Source of the DNA: Tetracentron sinense
Lineage: Eukaryota; Streptophyta; Magnoliopsida; Trochodendrales; Trochodendraceae
DNA: 64,000 nucleotides
Reading direction: 5' to 3'
NCBI GenBank assembly: GCA_015143295.1
Contig: CM026556.1
Location: 23,064,547 to 23,128,546, forward strand
The notes under the pieces were generated by a model, which was not told where the DNA came from, ran no database searches, and worked only from the letters and a program-made list of their open reading frames with translations. This document shows positions 34,103 through 46,626 of this stretch, piece by piece; within the stretch, counting starts at the first letter, position 1, and the number at the start of each line of letters is the position of its first letter. The position numbers and the translations under genes are program-made.

Positions 34103-34886
34103 TCATGGTTAAGGAGTAAATTTTTCATTTTTTAAGGGATAATTAATTAAATAAAATAATTCATGTGATGAATTCTATTTATTTATTTAAGCTCGTGGTT
34201 TTTTTGTTATTTTTTCATGAGCTGAATAAATAAATAAATAATTATTTATATATTATTAATCGAATAAGATTTGATAATAATAATAATTAAATAATTTTAA
34301 AAAATAGCTTTATATGTGTTTTAATTAATTTTCAAAACAAATAATTTTATTATTAAAACATTTTAAATGATTTGATCATTGATGATTGTTTTTCTAATAA
34401 ATAGATTTTATTCGAAAAGTTTTAAAACCCTATATTGTGATGAGATCATGTTTAGGATTTTCTCTTCTCTTTATTTTTTTTATTTTAATCTTGAATATTA
34501 TCAGAACCAATCTTGAATAATATCAAAACCAATCTTTATGAAAAGATCTTGCACTCAAGAAAAGAATAAAAGATCATAGAGATTTAAGAAAATCGTATCC
34601 GAATTTTAAAAATAATTTTATTAAAATTGTTTGAAGGAAAATATAATAGTTTTATTATTTTTCCAGTTTGATCTACATGAGATATAGATTTATCGAGCTA
34701 ATTGATAATTGTTATCAATTTTTTAATCTTTTAAAATATCATAAAAAATACTCCATCACCATGTTGCATTTAATAGTATGAGATTATAGCTATGGCTCAA
34801 TTTTATGCTCATTGATAAATTGTTTATCATGCATTCATATTAGAGGAAAATATGTTGTACGATTTTGGCAAATTTGTAAAGGGCAG
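34103..34886 (+). other. AT-rich leader of the orphan element, no gag
   Basis: Very AT-rich sequence with TAAATAAATAAATAA-type runs and no open frame resembling gag. The element seems cut off in its leader, before any coding region. The right limit is uncertain. Confidence 0.45.
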
Positions 34887-35520
34887 ATTCATTCGGTTTT
34901 CCTTATAAAGGGCGAATGGAAATCTAGTTTCCCTAATATCATAACTTTTGATTCACTTATCAGATTTTGATGATTCAACTTACGTTGGACTCGAAATTCA
35001 AAGAGAAACAATTTTGTATCTAATGGACAAATCCTAATTCTCAGTTCTCAATGGTCTACATGGGATCTAAAGCTGACTTGTCTGGGATGGATTACAGCAA
35101 ACTAGAATTTTAGCAGACTAGTTTCCGGAAATCCGACGTTTGACCTAACTTCAAATCAAAATTTGAAAAAATGATAAACATGAACCTCGAAGAGGGTTTC
35201 GATATCTTTTCAAAAATTTAAGAATCACTCGATTCCAATCAAGGGTGAGAAATCTAAAGCTCCTTAAAGTTGAGGGTATGTTTAGGCATCCTTTTTTTTT
35301 CAAACTTATAAATTACCCCAATTATGTTTCACTCCTATAACCAAAAAAAACTCTCCTCAAGATCTTAAAACATTCAATACCTAAAACAAATTTATAAAAA
35401 AAAAAAACTCTTATGTCATTTCAACACATAAAACCATAATTACATCAAGGCTTTAGGCCTTGAAAAATACTATTCACAACACTATTCACAACCTAGTGAA
35501 CTCAGTTCCGGGGTTCTACA
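34887..35520 (-). repeat. LTR start fragment of a Tekay-like gypsy element
   Basis: On the minus strand it starts TGTAGAACCCCGGAACTGAG at 35520. It shares the CATAACTTTTGA.TC..TT..CCGATTTTGA-type block with the solo LTR near 11750. The window's first half-kilobase is a relative in the opposite orientation. Confidence 0.6.
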
Positions 35521-36100
35521 GAAGCTCCCCAAACCTCTCCCAATAGGGTCAAGGCGGGGCGGGACGGGTTACCCAATTAGCTTGGCCTGTTGCCATCCCT
35601 ACTTAAAACATTAAATGTATTCTATTAAGAAATATTTAAGTATTTCTTTTAAAAAGATAATAAATATAAAAATTTTTATTAAAAAAATAAAATTACAATT
35701 AGGAAAATAATTGATAACAAGTTAATTAAACACTAATAAGGTATACAAACTGAGCTATTGAAAAACTACTAATACAATTATTGAATCTGATATACAATTA
35801 TTGAAAAAATTATACATGCAAGGCACGTGCACATTCTCGCCTCCAGAACCTTCTTCTCCCCGCACAGTTACAATCAGGTATAAATCCTTCACTCTTTTCA
35901 TTTCATTTTCTTCATTCTTTGTTGTGCATTAAAGGATCTTGACCAATTATTTTATTGCACTTTACATTCTGTTATTGTCCTCTTAATTGCATTCTATTTT
36001 TAAGAGCATTTCATGATATCACTAATCTTAAATTAGCTATTTTATTTTTTATTCTATTGTGTGTAAACTTTTCACAGATTAAAATTAATCAATATATTAT

Positions 36101-36127
36101 ACGTGCAACGCACATGCACTTTTACTA

Positions 36128-36128
<1 letters not shown>
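36101..36128 (+). mobile_element. Candidate Helitron 3' end
   Basis: A short hairpin GTGC-AAC-GCAC (36103-36113) is followed by ATGCACTTTTA and CTAG (36125-36128), then T. Helitron 3' ends are a small hairpin followed about 10 bp later by CTRR, inserted before T. Related ends occur in reverse orientation at 47083 and 47681. The 5' end was not found. Confidence 0.4.

Positions 36129-36183
<55 letters not shown>
36127..36183. repeat. (TA)n microsatellite
   Basis: Nearly uninterrupted alternating TA of about 55 bp, directly after the candidate Helitron end. Confidence 0.95.
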
Positions 36184-36188
<5 letters not shown>

Positions 36189-37295
36189 TGTTTAAGATAG
36201 TTTTAGTCTGAAAATTCATGAAATTTGTTACTATTTCATTGATATCTGATTCAATCTCACCTCATGGTCTGTGGCTCTATCGACTGGCTCATCTATGTCA
36301 AATTAATTGGGTAAGTGAGCTAGGGTTGAACATGCAACTTCAAGGTTGACAGAGCTATGTCCAATTGAACTAATGGATCAAACTCAGTTAGATCAATAGG
36401 TTCTGTAAATGGGTTTTACAAGAGTGAGCTCTAAATTGGAATTTTTTTTTTTGTCTAGATGGAATTTCTGCTTTGATAATGAATAGTAGAGAACTTCTAC
36501 ACTTATATGTATTGAGTTTAATCCATGCTTTCATGTAGTTTCTTTCGAAGACGTGTTTGGGAACTAACACCAACTTACAATTAACAATAAGAAGCACATC
36601 TACACATGATTAGTGATGGACCCTACTTTGTCTTGTACACTACTTCACCCTCTGAATTAGGAAGGCGAGACCTCTTTGACACTGTCATGGACCCTACATT
36701 GATGATCTTCAAAATCTCCTGTAATAGAGGTCATAAAACATTGACTAGTTGGGTTTGACCATCTTACACTATTAAACAATATGTTAGTGACACTAATCTT
36801 GTATATTATTTTATATAATGCCAGTGTCTAATATATGCTATATCTTCTACCATTTCTTGCTACATTTTATACGTGAATACTTAGACTAACCCAAATCCCA
36901 ACTAAGTAATTACCCCATCAAATTTACTAATATCTTCTAGATTGTGAAGTGTTAGATTTTGACAATTGAATCAAGCTGCTTTCTGGTCTAGTGGATTATT
37001 GTACATGTATGAATGATGTTTTTCCTATTTGCTCAACAGGCATTACCATGATGGTGGTAGAGATGATATCTACACCTCATATGATAGATTATATTACAAA
37101 AAAAAGGGCTAAAGCATCTAATATCATTAGGAGGGATTGTAAGCATGGATTTACAATGCCCTACTCGAATGCTAGAAGCAAACAAACTTGATGACTTTTT
37201 GTAATCAAAATGTGTAGTAGAATTATTTTTTGGGGAAGGTAAGCGAGGTATAGGCAGGCCCCTACCAAATAGAATAGATCAAGTTAGTCATGATC

Positions 37296-37618
37296 TAAGG
37301 CTCCGTTCTTTTGGTGGAGCTTTTAAAAGTCCAGAACATTAATATTTTGGAACAAGAGGCAAGAGTTTAGAATGAGAGGGGAGGGGGTTTCTAACCCTTT
37401 TACACTATGGTATCTTATATTTATTGGGTTCAATTTGATTAGAAGTTCCACATGTATAGAACTTAAAAAATCCATATTTTTTGGTGGAACTTGAAAGTTC
37501 CATATTTGTAGAACTTTTGCATTATGTGGAATAATATAGTGTAGACATTAAGTAAAATTAGGTGTGAAACAATGAAAGTTATAGACTTTAAAAGTTTAAC
37601 TAAAAGAGCAGGCCCTAA
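37296..37618. mobile_element. Tourist-like (PIF/Harbinger) MITE
   Basis: The body is 37299-37615, with TAA on both sides. The left end is GGCTCCGTTCTTTTGG; the right end is CTAAAAGAGCAGGCCC, whose complement GGGCCTGCTCTTTTAG is similar. The inner parts show GGTGGAACTTGAAAGTTCC-type inverted words. A TAA duplication is typical of PIF/Harbinger. Confidence 0.7.
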
Positions 37619-38016
37619 TAAAAACAGATGAAACTTTTTTCCATTGGAACCTTCAAAATTTTCTTGAACAGTAACCAGCTCTAAACAGGCATGACATATA
37701 ACAAATCCTGTATACAACAGTGGGTGAGAAATCCTCTAGACCTAAAGTTGAAGTTTGAAAAAAAAAATAGATAGATAGATCAAGCTTGAGTAGTGAGATT
37801 GGTTCTAAAGCTTCTGACAACGAGATTGAGAACATTATTGAGTTGGGGATGATTATTAATCTAAAATTCTTAGATATGTCATTGTAAAACAGAGAAGAGA
37901 TTACGAAGAAATGGTCAAGACAAAGATACCATTATATACCTCTAAGAATTGTGTTTGCAATTCAATTCTTGAGTTGCTAATAGAAATTTTTTTTTTTTTT
38001 GAGTTGCTGATAGAAT

Positions 38017-39472
38017 TGTTAGCCTATAGGTTTCCACCTTAGGTCTCCATATTGATTTTAATGATAACACAATAATGTAATGTGATTTGTGTTACTAATG
38101 TCTCACTTGAGTTTATGTGAAAAACAGAATATCAAAAGCATTAGCAAATCCATTCAAGGAAAAAATATAAAAATGACACCATCTATTGAAGAAGATTCAT
38201 CTCCAAGTCAAGTCAAGCCATTGGATTACGTTTGATCACAATTGATGATATGGAAGATCATTTCAAAGAAAGTTCAAGTCGGATCATAAAGCTAAAGTGA
38301 AATCCTCTCAAGATCAAGCTAGAAGAATTTGAAGACTCTCAAGAAGGTTTATTAGTCTATTTTTTAGTCTTAGAGAGTACTTAGGATTTATGTAAGAAAT
38401 CCTCAAAGTTTGGTTGATTGAATGCTCATTACTTAGATTGACCATAAGTGCTTTAAGACCCAATTAAATATCATTTTAAGGACCTAAAACATGATAAGAA
38501 TCATGATAAAGATAAAGGAAAAACCAAGGAAATTATGCCATCGTATTGGTTAAGTAAAGATGAGATTTCCCAAAAAAATACAGAGGACTCATCGATGAAT
38601 CCAAAGAACCCATCTTATCTCGTCGAAGAATGGAGTTACATAAGCTACTGTGACTCACTGGCCTTAAGATTCATCGACGAATGCAAAGATTCTACTTAGA
38701 CTTGTCGATGAATTCATGAGGAAAAAGCATGAAATGCCTGTAACGGCTATATTTTGGATGATGCCTCCAATGGCTATATTATTGAAAGAGCTATAAATAG
38801 AAATGATTTATGAATGAAATTAAGAACTCCAATACTTCCAATCATTAAAATCATTCACTCCAAGCTTAGATTTCCAACTCTATAGAGTTTAACCTAGAAT
38901 CCCCAAATCTAAGTTCTTGAGCTATTCAACTTCATACTTTGGGAGATTTTCAGTGAGCTTTAGAGAGATCATTTAACTTGTGTTAAAGAGCAAAAAGTGA
39001 TTGTAAAATACTTTTATACAAGTGTGAAATCAAGACATATGTGGGAGTCTTGTCCTTGAAGCGGAGAGCTTTGTAAAGTCTGGTCACTACCCGCAAAGTG
39101 GACTAAGTCTACGGAGCATTGTTTCCTTGCAAGGTTTGATCTCGACCTATAAGAGAGATTGTAAAGGTTTGGTTTTTACCCGGAAGAAGGCTGTGCGGTT
39201 GAGTAAATCGTAGTGAATCCTTGAGCAAGGAAGCTTAAGGCGGGGACGTAGGCGGGTTGCTGAACCTTGAGAACAATATCGTGTATCAAATTGCGTTTGA
39301 TTTCTCTCTCCCTTCTATTTACTTAATTGTTTTGAATTTATTATAGAATTGCATAGTTTCTATTTCCTTTTAACTTGTAGAAGTAGAAATTCCGCTTAAG
39401 TAGAAAGATTTTTAAATTTTCATAGGCCCTATTCACCCCCCTCCCCCTCTAGGGTCCAATCCTTGGGCAACA
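38017..39472 (+). repeat. Solo LTR, probably Ty1/copia (family shared with 43526-45000)
   Basis: 1456 bp from TGTTAGCCTATAGG to CCTTGGGCAACA. The flanks are AGAAT and GGAAT (4 of 5 match), a degenerate duplication. The internal landmarks are AAGGCGGGGACGTAGGC and CCCTATTCACCCCCC near the end, common in copia LTRs. Start and end match the LTR inside the LINE, which lies in the opposite orientation. Confidence 0.82.
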
Positions 39473-42400
39473 GGAATTACAGAAAAGAATTAGGTGGGTG
39501 TTTTATTCCATCTTGTAAGCTATTGTTCCAATCAATGGACTTTATCTTGGAGGGGTTGTAGCCCAAAATGACACTAATCATATCATAACTACCCGTCGAT
39601 GAGCCTTTTATTGTGGAGTAGGGACCAGATTTTTAAGGTGAAGGCTATTGAAGTCAAGGAAATAATTAGAGTATTAGTATATTTGTGTGGATCAATATTT
39701 GGACTCTAGTCCATCCTTGAGATGGTTCATCATTTAGACAGTAGGATTGGAAACACAAATACTAGTCAGAAAGCTAAGAGAGAACCAAGTACCAGTGAGA
39801 AGGCTAAACTGAATCTTGTAAAATAACTCACAAAGTTTTTAGTATTGTCTACAGTGGTAGAGAGCCTTTGACAATACGTTTACTTACTCATGTGGTTAAT
39901 TTTTTTCTAAAAACCAAGGTTATATTATTTAACCATAGGGATGAGTGAATCTTAATCATAGTTAATGGGTGTCAAATAGTACACATGGTGATCTAGGAGG
40001 TGTGCATGCACGGTATCGACAATACATGCGCATGATGCATGGTATAACATCTTTAGTTAAGTGCTTCCCACGCGTCATTCAAAGAGGCGATGCCCAAGAG
40101 TAATTTTCAGGCATCTGTCAGAGGTAATCTATTGTCGATTAGTGGGTACATAACCAGCTTACTTGTCAGACCGACTCGGCTCAGGCAAGGTCTCAGTTTC
40201 CATATATATTGAGTTTCCATTTGTTGGTTCATGCCATACACTCTATGGTGTGATAATCTTAGACATGGTATATATAAGCATTTTCGTTGACAGATCAGTT
40301 CTGTGTTGCGTTTCAAAATTCAACTAGTAATTGGGTTGGATCCAGCTTAACCCTGACTGAACCATATTAGACCCATTTAGCACATATGGATGAGTCCTAT
40401 ATAGCAGATCCTATACATCATAAGTATGCTTCCCATGCATGTTTGCCAAAATCATGACAGATGGTCAAGGAGATCTCTTCTAAATTTGGTTGCATTTAGG
40501 CCAAGAAGATCTCTACTATGATATATTGTATGCTCAGAGATACCACTCTTGAATGTTTATTATCACTGTTCACTCTAGTTTTGCTAATTTTCTTGGATTC
40601 CATAAAAACTTAAAATGACCAAATGCATATGAATGCCTGCTAGGTAGAAGCTACACTCTTTCTAATAATCTACTGATGATAAATAGAGATCTCAATATTT
40701 ATAAATATAACTCAAATTTCAGAATCTTCTGATTTACTGGACCTTGATTTAGAATCTTCTACTTTGTGGTAGATGGTCACCAACCGGTACGTTTTTCAGA
40801 CTTTTATTTCCTACAAATTTTAGGTAATTCTAAGTATTATTGTAAATTTGGAACTACCAACCAATACAGAGACTTCATGAAGAAAGATTGTTGATATATA
40901 AGTAATTTCATACTAATGATGCCATTTGTATTATATTGTCACTTGGATAATGATCATGTATGAAAAGTTCAATTTAATGAAGTCAAGTTTCCTATTTGAT
41001 AACCATCATATTTACTAAAAATAAAAATCAGAACATGTTCCATTATGTCAGGAAAATAATGATCCAATTAGTGCAAATATGTCGGGATGAGTGGAGCAGG
41101 TGACTAGAAGGAGCGACTGCCATCAGTGCACCCTAAGTGGAGACAAACATTACACCCCCTTCACATAGTGGTGTGATCTAATTTGTTTGTGCCCAAGTGG
41201 TGGAAGCAGTAGAGGCCGAAGGCAGAGAATGGAGGATGTGATCCATCCTCTGAAGGTTTCACTAAGATGCAACCTCCCTGCAATGATGTAAATGGACGGG
41301 GACAAATAAATTGTATAAACAATGTTACATGATTGGTATCTAGCAGGTTGCAAGACATTTGAAAATTATATAAATTTTATGGGAGTTTGATTCAGACTGT
41401 AACAATGAGTAGATCTTGGAAATAAATTGTTAGAAGTTTACTTTTGATAATAAAATCAAATTTTAACCAAAGGTAGAATTTAGTTTTAAATGAAATTAAA
41501 AAAATATGGTTCAATTCAAACGCGTTTCTATTATTTATGTTATTTAGAACAAATTTTGACTGGAGAATGCCAATTAACTGGTTTTCAGCACAAAAATTAC
41601 TCTTCAAAACACATCCTCAAGAAGAACAATTCTTTTTTGGAACAGTAGAATCACCAAAATTGATGCCAAACAAGCTCTTATTTTCCTTTGCTTGTATTGA
41701 TCATCAAAGAAGAGAAGAAGAGCCTATGTTGTTTGTTTCTGAAATTAAAAATGGGAGCCAAATCCTGTGTTTTCAGTTCAACTTGTCCATAGAGAAATGG
41801 CATTTTCAGTTTGTAAATCTCATTTGGAAGATGATCTCTTCTTGAAGAGGTTAGTTAAAGAAACAATCATGAAGATCTAGAAAAAGAGAAAAATAGTGGT
41901 GGTACGTTGGATACAATTTATTGAGCTGTTAAGGGAGCTGATTCATTCTAACTTTAGCTACTTGTGGCCTTCAAACGATAGAAGTCAATCGATATGCAAA
42001 TTCAAGAATATTTCGCACCATCCCATATACGTCCTCATTTCCCTACAAGCACAATCATAGGGAGCCGACTCTTTGTCTTTACAAAAACATTAGATGATCA
42101 AACCCAAAAATCTGAGTATGCAAAAAATGGTTGAATTAAAAGAAAAGTGAATCAACTTGAGAAGAAGAGCTAATGATCAGAGGAGATATGGAAATGATCT
42201 TTCTCTCTTTAGGGATTGGTGAGATCATGAGGCCATCGGAAGTGATGAAACTGCATTGTTGGGTTTCTTTTGTAGAGAATAGCAAACCTTGTAGAGTTGA
42301 ATTTATGTCACCGAGTGAGAGAAAGTATTGAAGCAAAGAAAATAACTTGAGAAGATGAGTCAACGTCAAGAGAGAGGGAATTGGAGAATGAACTTTCTCT

Positions 42401-42813
42401 AACGACTAAGCGAGATGAGGCCGAATTTGTGATGTTAGGCTTCTTCTATAGAGAGCGGTAAACCTTTATAGAGTTGAATTTCTCAGTGATCGAGTAGAGA
42501 GTTTTGTTGTCATGGTTAGAACTGTAAATGGGGCGAATTTGAAGTGGACAATGATATATTTGATTAGATTAATTATGGACACGAGCTCTTGTTGAATAGC
42601 AAACAGGAGCAACTAAAAAAATATGGTTTATTAGGGGTAGTTTGGGGATTACAAGAAAAGATTTAGTTTATAGAAAGTACTCTTCCTTTGTATTTGTAAT
42701 TACCAAACTACCTTGCCATAAAGCATATTTTTTTGTTGCTCCAAATTGCTCATCAATCAGAGCTCATGTTCATAGTTAATCTCATATTAGAATTCGTATC
42801 GATTACATATGCG
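39473..42813. other. Intergenic DNA, no gene recognised
   Basis: 39890-39990 is half of a GTTAATGGGTGTC/TGAATCTTAATC foldback element. The frame at 41537-41845 (102 codons, basic, Phe-rich) matches nothing I know. An imperfect direct duplication with a period of about 193 bp lies at 42139-42510. Nothing else is supported. Confidence 0.5.
42139..42510. repeat. Imperfect tandem duplication, period ~193 bp
   Basis: AACTTGAGAAGA.GAG at 42154 and 42347, then GAAATGATCTTTCTCT / GAATGAACTTTCTCT, and TAGAGTTGAATTT.T in both halves. The copies have diverged considerably. Confidence 0.65.
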
Positions 42814-43037
42814 ACTATTCGAATTTGAAAGAAGGGCCTGAAGGATCGCTTCTGTTCTTCCCAAATTAGAGAGGTATGCTCATTTTGTCGTCGATTTTTC
42901 TACTCATAAGGCTTAGATATTTAATTTCAGATCCATTGAACCAATCTCTGTATTTTAAAAATTGAATATGAACTTGAAATATAATCTTTTTTTTGAGATA
43001 TGGCTACATTAGAAGCTAGGGTTTCATAGAAACCCCC

Positions 43038-46000
43038 ATGGCCGTCGGCCCTGTGGGAGGGGGATCTTCAACCCGTCCCCCAAATCCAAAGATCTCTTAC
43101 GCTCAAGCTTTGGGATCATCACCCAGATCTGGTGCTAAAGTTTTCTCTAAAATTGATTTTTGTCTCCATGATATCACGGATATAAAGAAGGTCTCATCCT
43201 TCCAAGGGGAACCAACTTTGTATTTCTCAGAGGAAGAACTTTCAAGATCTTCATCTCCTTTTCGTTCTGTTCTTATTGCTAAATGTGCCTACGGAAGACC
43301 CTCGATTAGTGCCTTGAAGGAATGCATACCAAAAAATAACTACACAAAGTTGGCTTTCTTCATAGGAATCCTGGATGCTAGGCACTTCCTCATTCGTTTC
43401 GAATCTGATTCAGAATTCGTAGCAGTTTGGCTTAAGGATGCTTGCTATGTTCAAGGAAAGCTAGTCAGATTCTTAAAGTGGACGCCCTTTTTCTCTGTTG
43501 GTTTTGAACCGTCCTTAGTCCCGATTGTTGCCCAGGTATTGACCCTAGAGGGGGGGATGATTAAGGTCTTAGCAAATTTAAAAGTTAATTTTCCATTTTT
43601 ATGCAGAATTAAATTAACAAAGGGAATGCAACTTAGTAGTTCTAAAATATACGCAGTAAAGAGAGTAAGGTAGAGAGTTAGAGAGAACAAACACCAAGAA
43701 ATTTTTCTCGAGATTTGGCAATCTGCCTACGTCCCCCCCTTTCAGCTTCCAACTTCAAGGATTTACCACGATTTTACTTGTACAGAATTCTTCCCGGGTG
43801 AATCTCAAACTGCTTACAGTCTCTCTTACAGGTCGAGACCAAACCTTTACATTATCTCTTCCAGGTCAAGACCAAACCTTTCCTTACAAGAGCATAACCC
43901 TCTCTTGACTTCTTCAAAGCTACAACTTCAGTTGCAAGAATCCACCGATTCATGACTTTTCTTTACAAAAGTAGATTTTGATTTACAATCCGAAATAAAG
44001 CTCCTAAAATGAGCTAGATAAGAGTTAACCACTACTCTAATGAAATTTCTCAAAGAAAGGAGTTGAATAGCTCAAATGAGATTTTTGGGGATTTCTAATG
44101 TGTGATCGATGTAGAAATCAATGTGACTGATAGAGTAGATGATGAGAGTTAAAGTATTGATCAAGAGTAGTCTTTTGTTCATTTATGGACTCTTTTTATA
44201 GCTCTTCATCTAATATGACCGTTGGTGAAACATTAAATGCGAAAAAGGCAGTTGAAAACTAGTCGTTACAACATTTTTAGAGTTTCATATGATTTCGTTG
44301 ACGAAATTGGGTTTCCCAATTCATTTCGTCACCAAGATCAAAAATAGTGAAGACAGTGAGTTTACTGTCTCCATTTTGTCGCCGAATTCAAAACTCCCCT
44401 GTGAATTCGTCGACGAAATCAGAGTAAAAACTTTGATTTCACTATAGATAAAGACCTTAATAATGGGAATGAATTCCTAGGCCTTTTGGTTTTTTCTTTA
44501 GCATGATTTTTATGATTTCCTAGGGCCTTAGAATGATGTCTAATAAAGTATTAGGCTCCTATGATCAATCTAAGTATTGAGCATTCAACTAACCATACTT
44601 TGAGAACTTCTTACATAAGTTCTAGACACTCTCATAAAATAAAATTAAACTTTTAAGTCTTCTTGAGAGTCGGTCTTCAACTTGATCGTGAATCTTTAAA
44701 TTTGGCTTTGACTGGAAGATCTTCTTTTCTTGTTTGGGAATCTGACTTGGACTTTGACTATGATCTTCAATCTTCATTTTTTTGATGACTTAGACTTGGT
44801 TGAATGACTTGCTTAAATAAATCTATTTGATTTTACTTGAATGATTTTCATTCTTTATGTCTTGAAAGATGTATTAATGTTTTCATGGTTTGTATTTAAC
44901 AAACACTTAGAAGAACCATTAGTACCACAATAGTCATTCCATTATTATGTTATTGTCAAAATTATTAAGGATACCCAAGGTTGTAACCTTGAGGCTAACA
45001 CCGATCTGGATAAACTTTCTGGGGCTCCCTATAAACTTATTCAACCCAAAAGACCTTACCTCTATAGGTAGTATCATCGGCACGGTTTTATTAGTTGATG
45101 GACCAACTAGATCAATCTCTAGACTTAGTTTGGCTCACATATGTGTTGAAGTAGATTTATCCAAAGCAAAACCAGAACGTTTCTGGTTGGGATTGATCAC
45201 TCAAGGCAGATGTCAATCTATAGTTTATGAAAAGGAAGCTACCTACTTTTCCATCTGCTATAAGCAGGGAAATAAGAAGGATAACTGTAATCGAGTGATC
45301 AACAAGAATAACAAGATCCCTGTAGCGATTAACAGCAAGCAGATGGAGACGATTCATGGTTCAAATCTAGAACTTGTGCGAGATATTTCTAATCTGGAAC
45401 TTCGAAAGAAAAACCAGCAACCCAACGTGAGATGGGTTGCTAAAGCATCTGTTTCTAGTGTCCAGAAAGATGGAGAGGCCCAGATTACCATTCCGGATTC
45501 AATGATAGGGAAAGAAGGATCGTAATATACCGGTGCTGAGTAGGAAGAAATTGGAATCCACCTTATAAATTCTAATCTTTTGAGAACAGACCAGAATTTG
45601 ATGGCGATTTTGGATCCTAAAGAGATCATCACCGCAAGGGATACTATAAAGGAAGCTATGCTAGAGGTTGAGATTGAAAATCTGGAAGAAGATAACACTG
45701 AGACCATCATCCTGCCTTTGTTTCAAAAGCCTGTAGGTGGATCCTCCCAAACTGTAGCTTGTGAAAGTTCCATTAACAGAGATAGCGCTATTAAATTTGC
45801 TTATGAAGGAGGGCTGAGAATTAATCAAATGCGATACCTAAATTCTGTTGAGGGAGCAAACCAAAATCTCATTTTCAGCCAGTTCACTCCTCCTAAATCG
45901 GCAGGTTTGATTTCCATCCCTTGCTTGCAACAGGGAAATGGACAAAGTCAAGAAACTTCTATCCAGAAGTCTAACCAAGGAGCTCTAGAGGAGAAAGGTC

Positions 46001-46626
46001 AGTAACCGAGTAGCAGTCGCAAATTAGAAACTGATCATGATAATGATTGTGATAAGAGTTTAAACTCCCAATCTCCATTAGACAAAGCGAGGGACACTTT
46101 AGCTTTTGAAGGAGAGAAGATCATTGATCATTTTCTGGCTGATCACGAAAGTTTGTTACATTAATTTACTTACAACAAAACCTTGCTGGGTATTCAAACA
46201 TAAGGCATATCCCAAACCTAAGGAGAATATTCAAGGTGAGTCAAATTGCTTCTCTGAATCCAGACCGTTCAAAGAAATAGGGGTAGAAAATGGGGAAGAC
46301 CTTCTTAAGCAATGTACAGATTTATCCTCAAGATCGAAGGCGCTAGCTAAATTTCAATATGAGAAAAAAAGGGGTGAGGGTTGTTTCGAATAAGAAGTGG
46401 AAGAGAGGTTATAGAATGAGAATTCTAATTGCACGCCTTATGCTCATGGGATTGGTAACCAAGAGGAAGTTTGTGATGATATTCTTAAAGAAGATTTTGA
46501 AAAAGAAGATGGTTTTCAACTTGTGACTTCAAGGAGAAATAAGAAATATAATAAAGCTTCAACAATTGCTTCTTCTCAAGGAAGACCTCAGAGGGAGGTT
46601 AGGAAACCTACTCGATTTAAGGAGTA
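43038..46626 (+). pseudogene. LINE ORF1 (DUF4283-type gag-like protein), split by a solo LTR
   Basis: N-terminal part 43038-43525: SYAQAL, then the DUF4283-type fold with VLIAKCAYGRPSI, GILDARHFLIRF, VWLKDACYVQGKLVRFLKW and FEPSLVPI. The LTR follows; coding resumes at 45006 in the same frame with WINFLGLPINLFN, ARICVEVDLS-like AHICVEVDLSKAKPERFWLG and a degenerate CCHC knuckle (ICYKQGNKKDNC, second Cys and His lost). The first stop is at 45523. Further frames to 46005 and the terminal FQLVTSRRNKK segment (about 46515) show that ORF1 was once longer. The protein binds LINE RNA and chaperones it. Confidence 0.85.
43521..45005 (-). repeat. Solo LTR inserted in LINE ORF1, TSD CCGAT
   Basis: The LTR is 43526-45000 (1475 bp), TGTTGCCCAGG..GAGGCTAACA on the plus strand, bounded by CCGAT at 43521-43525 and 45001-45005. 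Read on the minus strand it starts TGTTAGCCTCAAGG and ends CCTGGGCAACA, like the plus-strand solo LTR at 38017-39472. Removing it with one CCGAT copy puts the two ORF1 parts in one frame. Confidence 0.92.

Larger units (their letters stand above)
35521..37295. other. Intergenic DNA, no gene recognised
   Basis: AT-rich. It contains a candidate Helitron 3' end (36101-36128) and a (TA)n tract (36127-36183). The frame at 36991-37191 (66 codons) shows no recognisable motif. Confidence 0.5.

Noticed and set aside
36235..36400. Possible tRNA-derived SINE (GGGTTGAACATGCAAC looks like a B box)
   Set aside because: No convincing A box at the right distance, no tail and no target duplication.
41537..41845. 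102-codon frame in the intergenic region
   Set aside because: No recognisable motif and no supporting neighbour; could be chance in AT-rich DNA.
43526..43673. The open frame from 43038 continuing to 43673 as one 211-residue protein
   Set aside because: After 43525 it reads into the solo LTR; the last about 50 residues are not LINE sequence.
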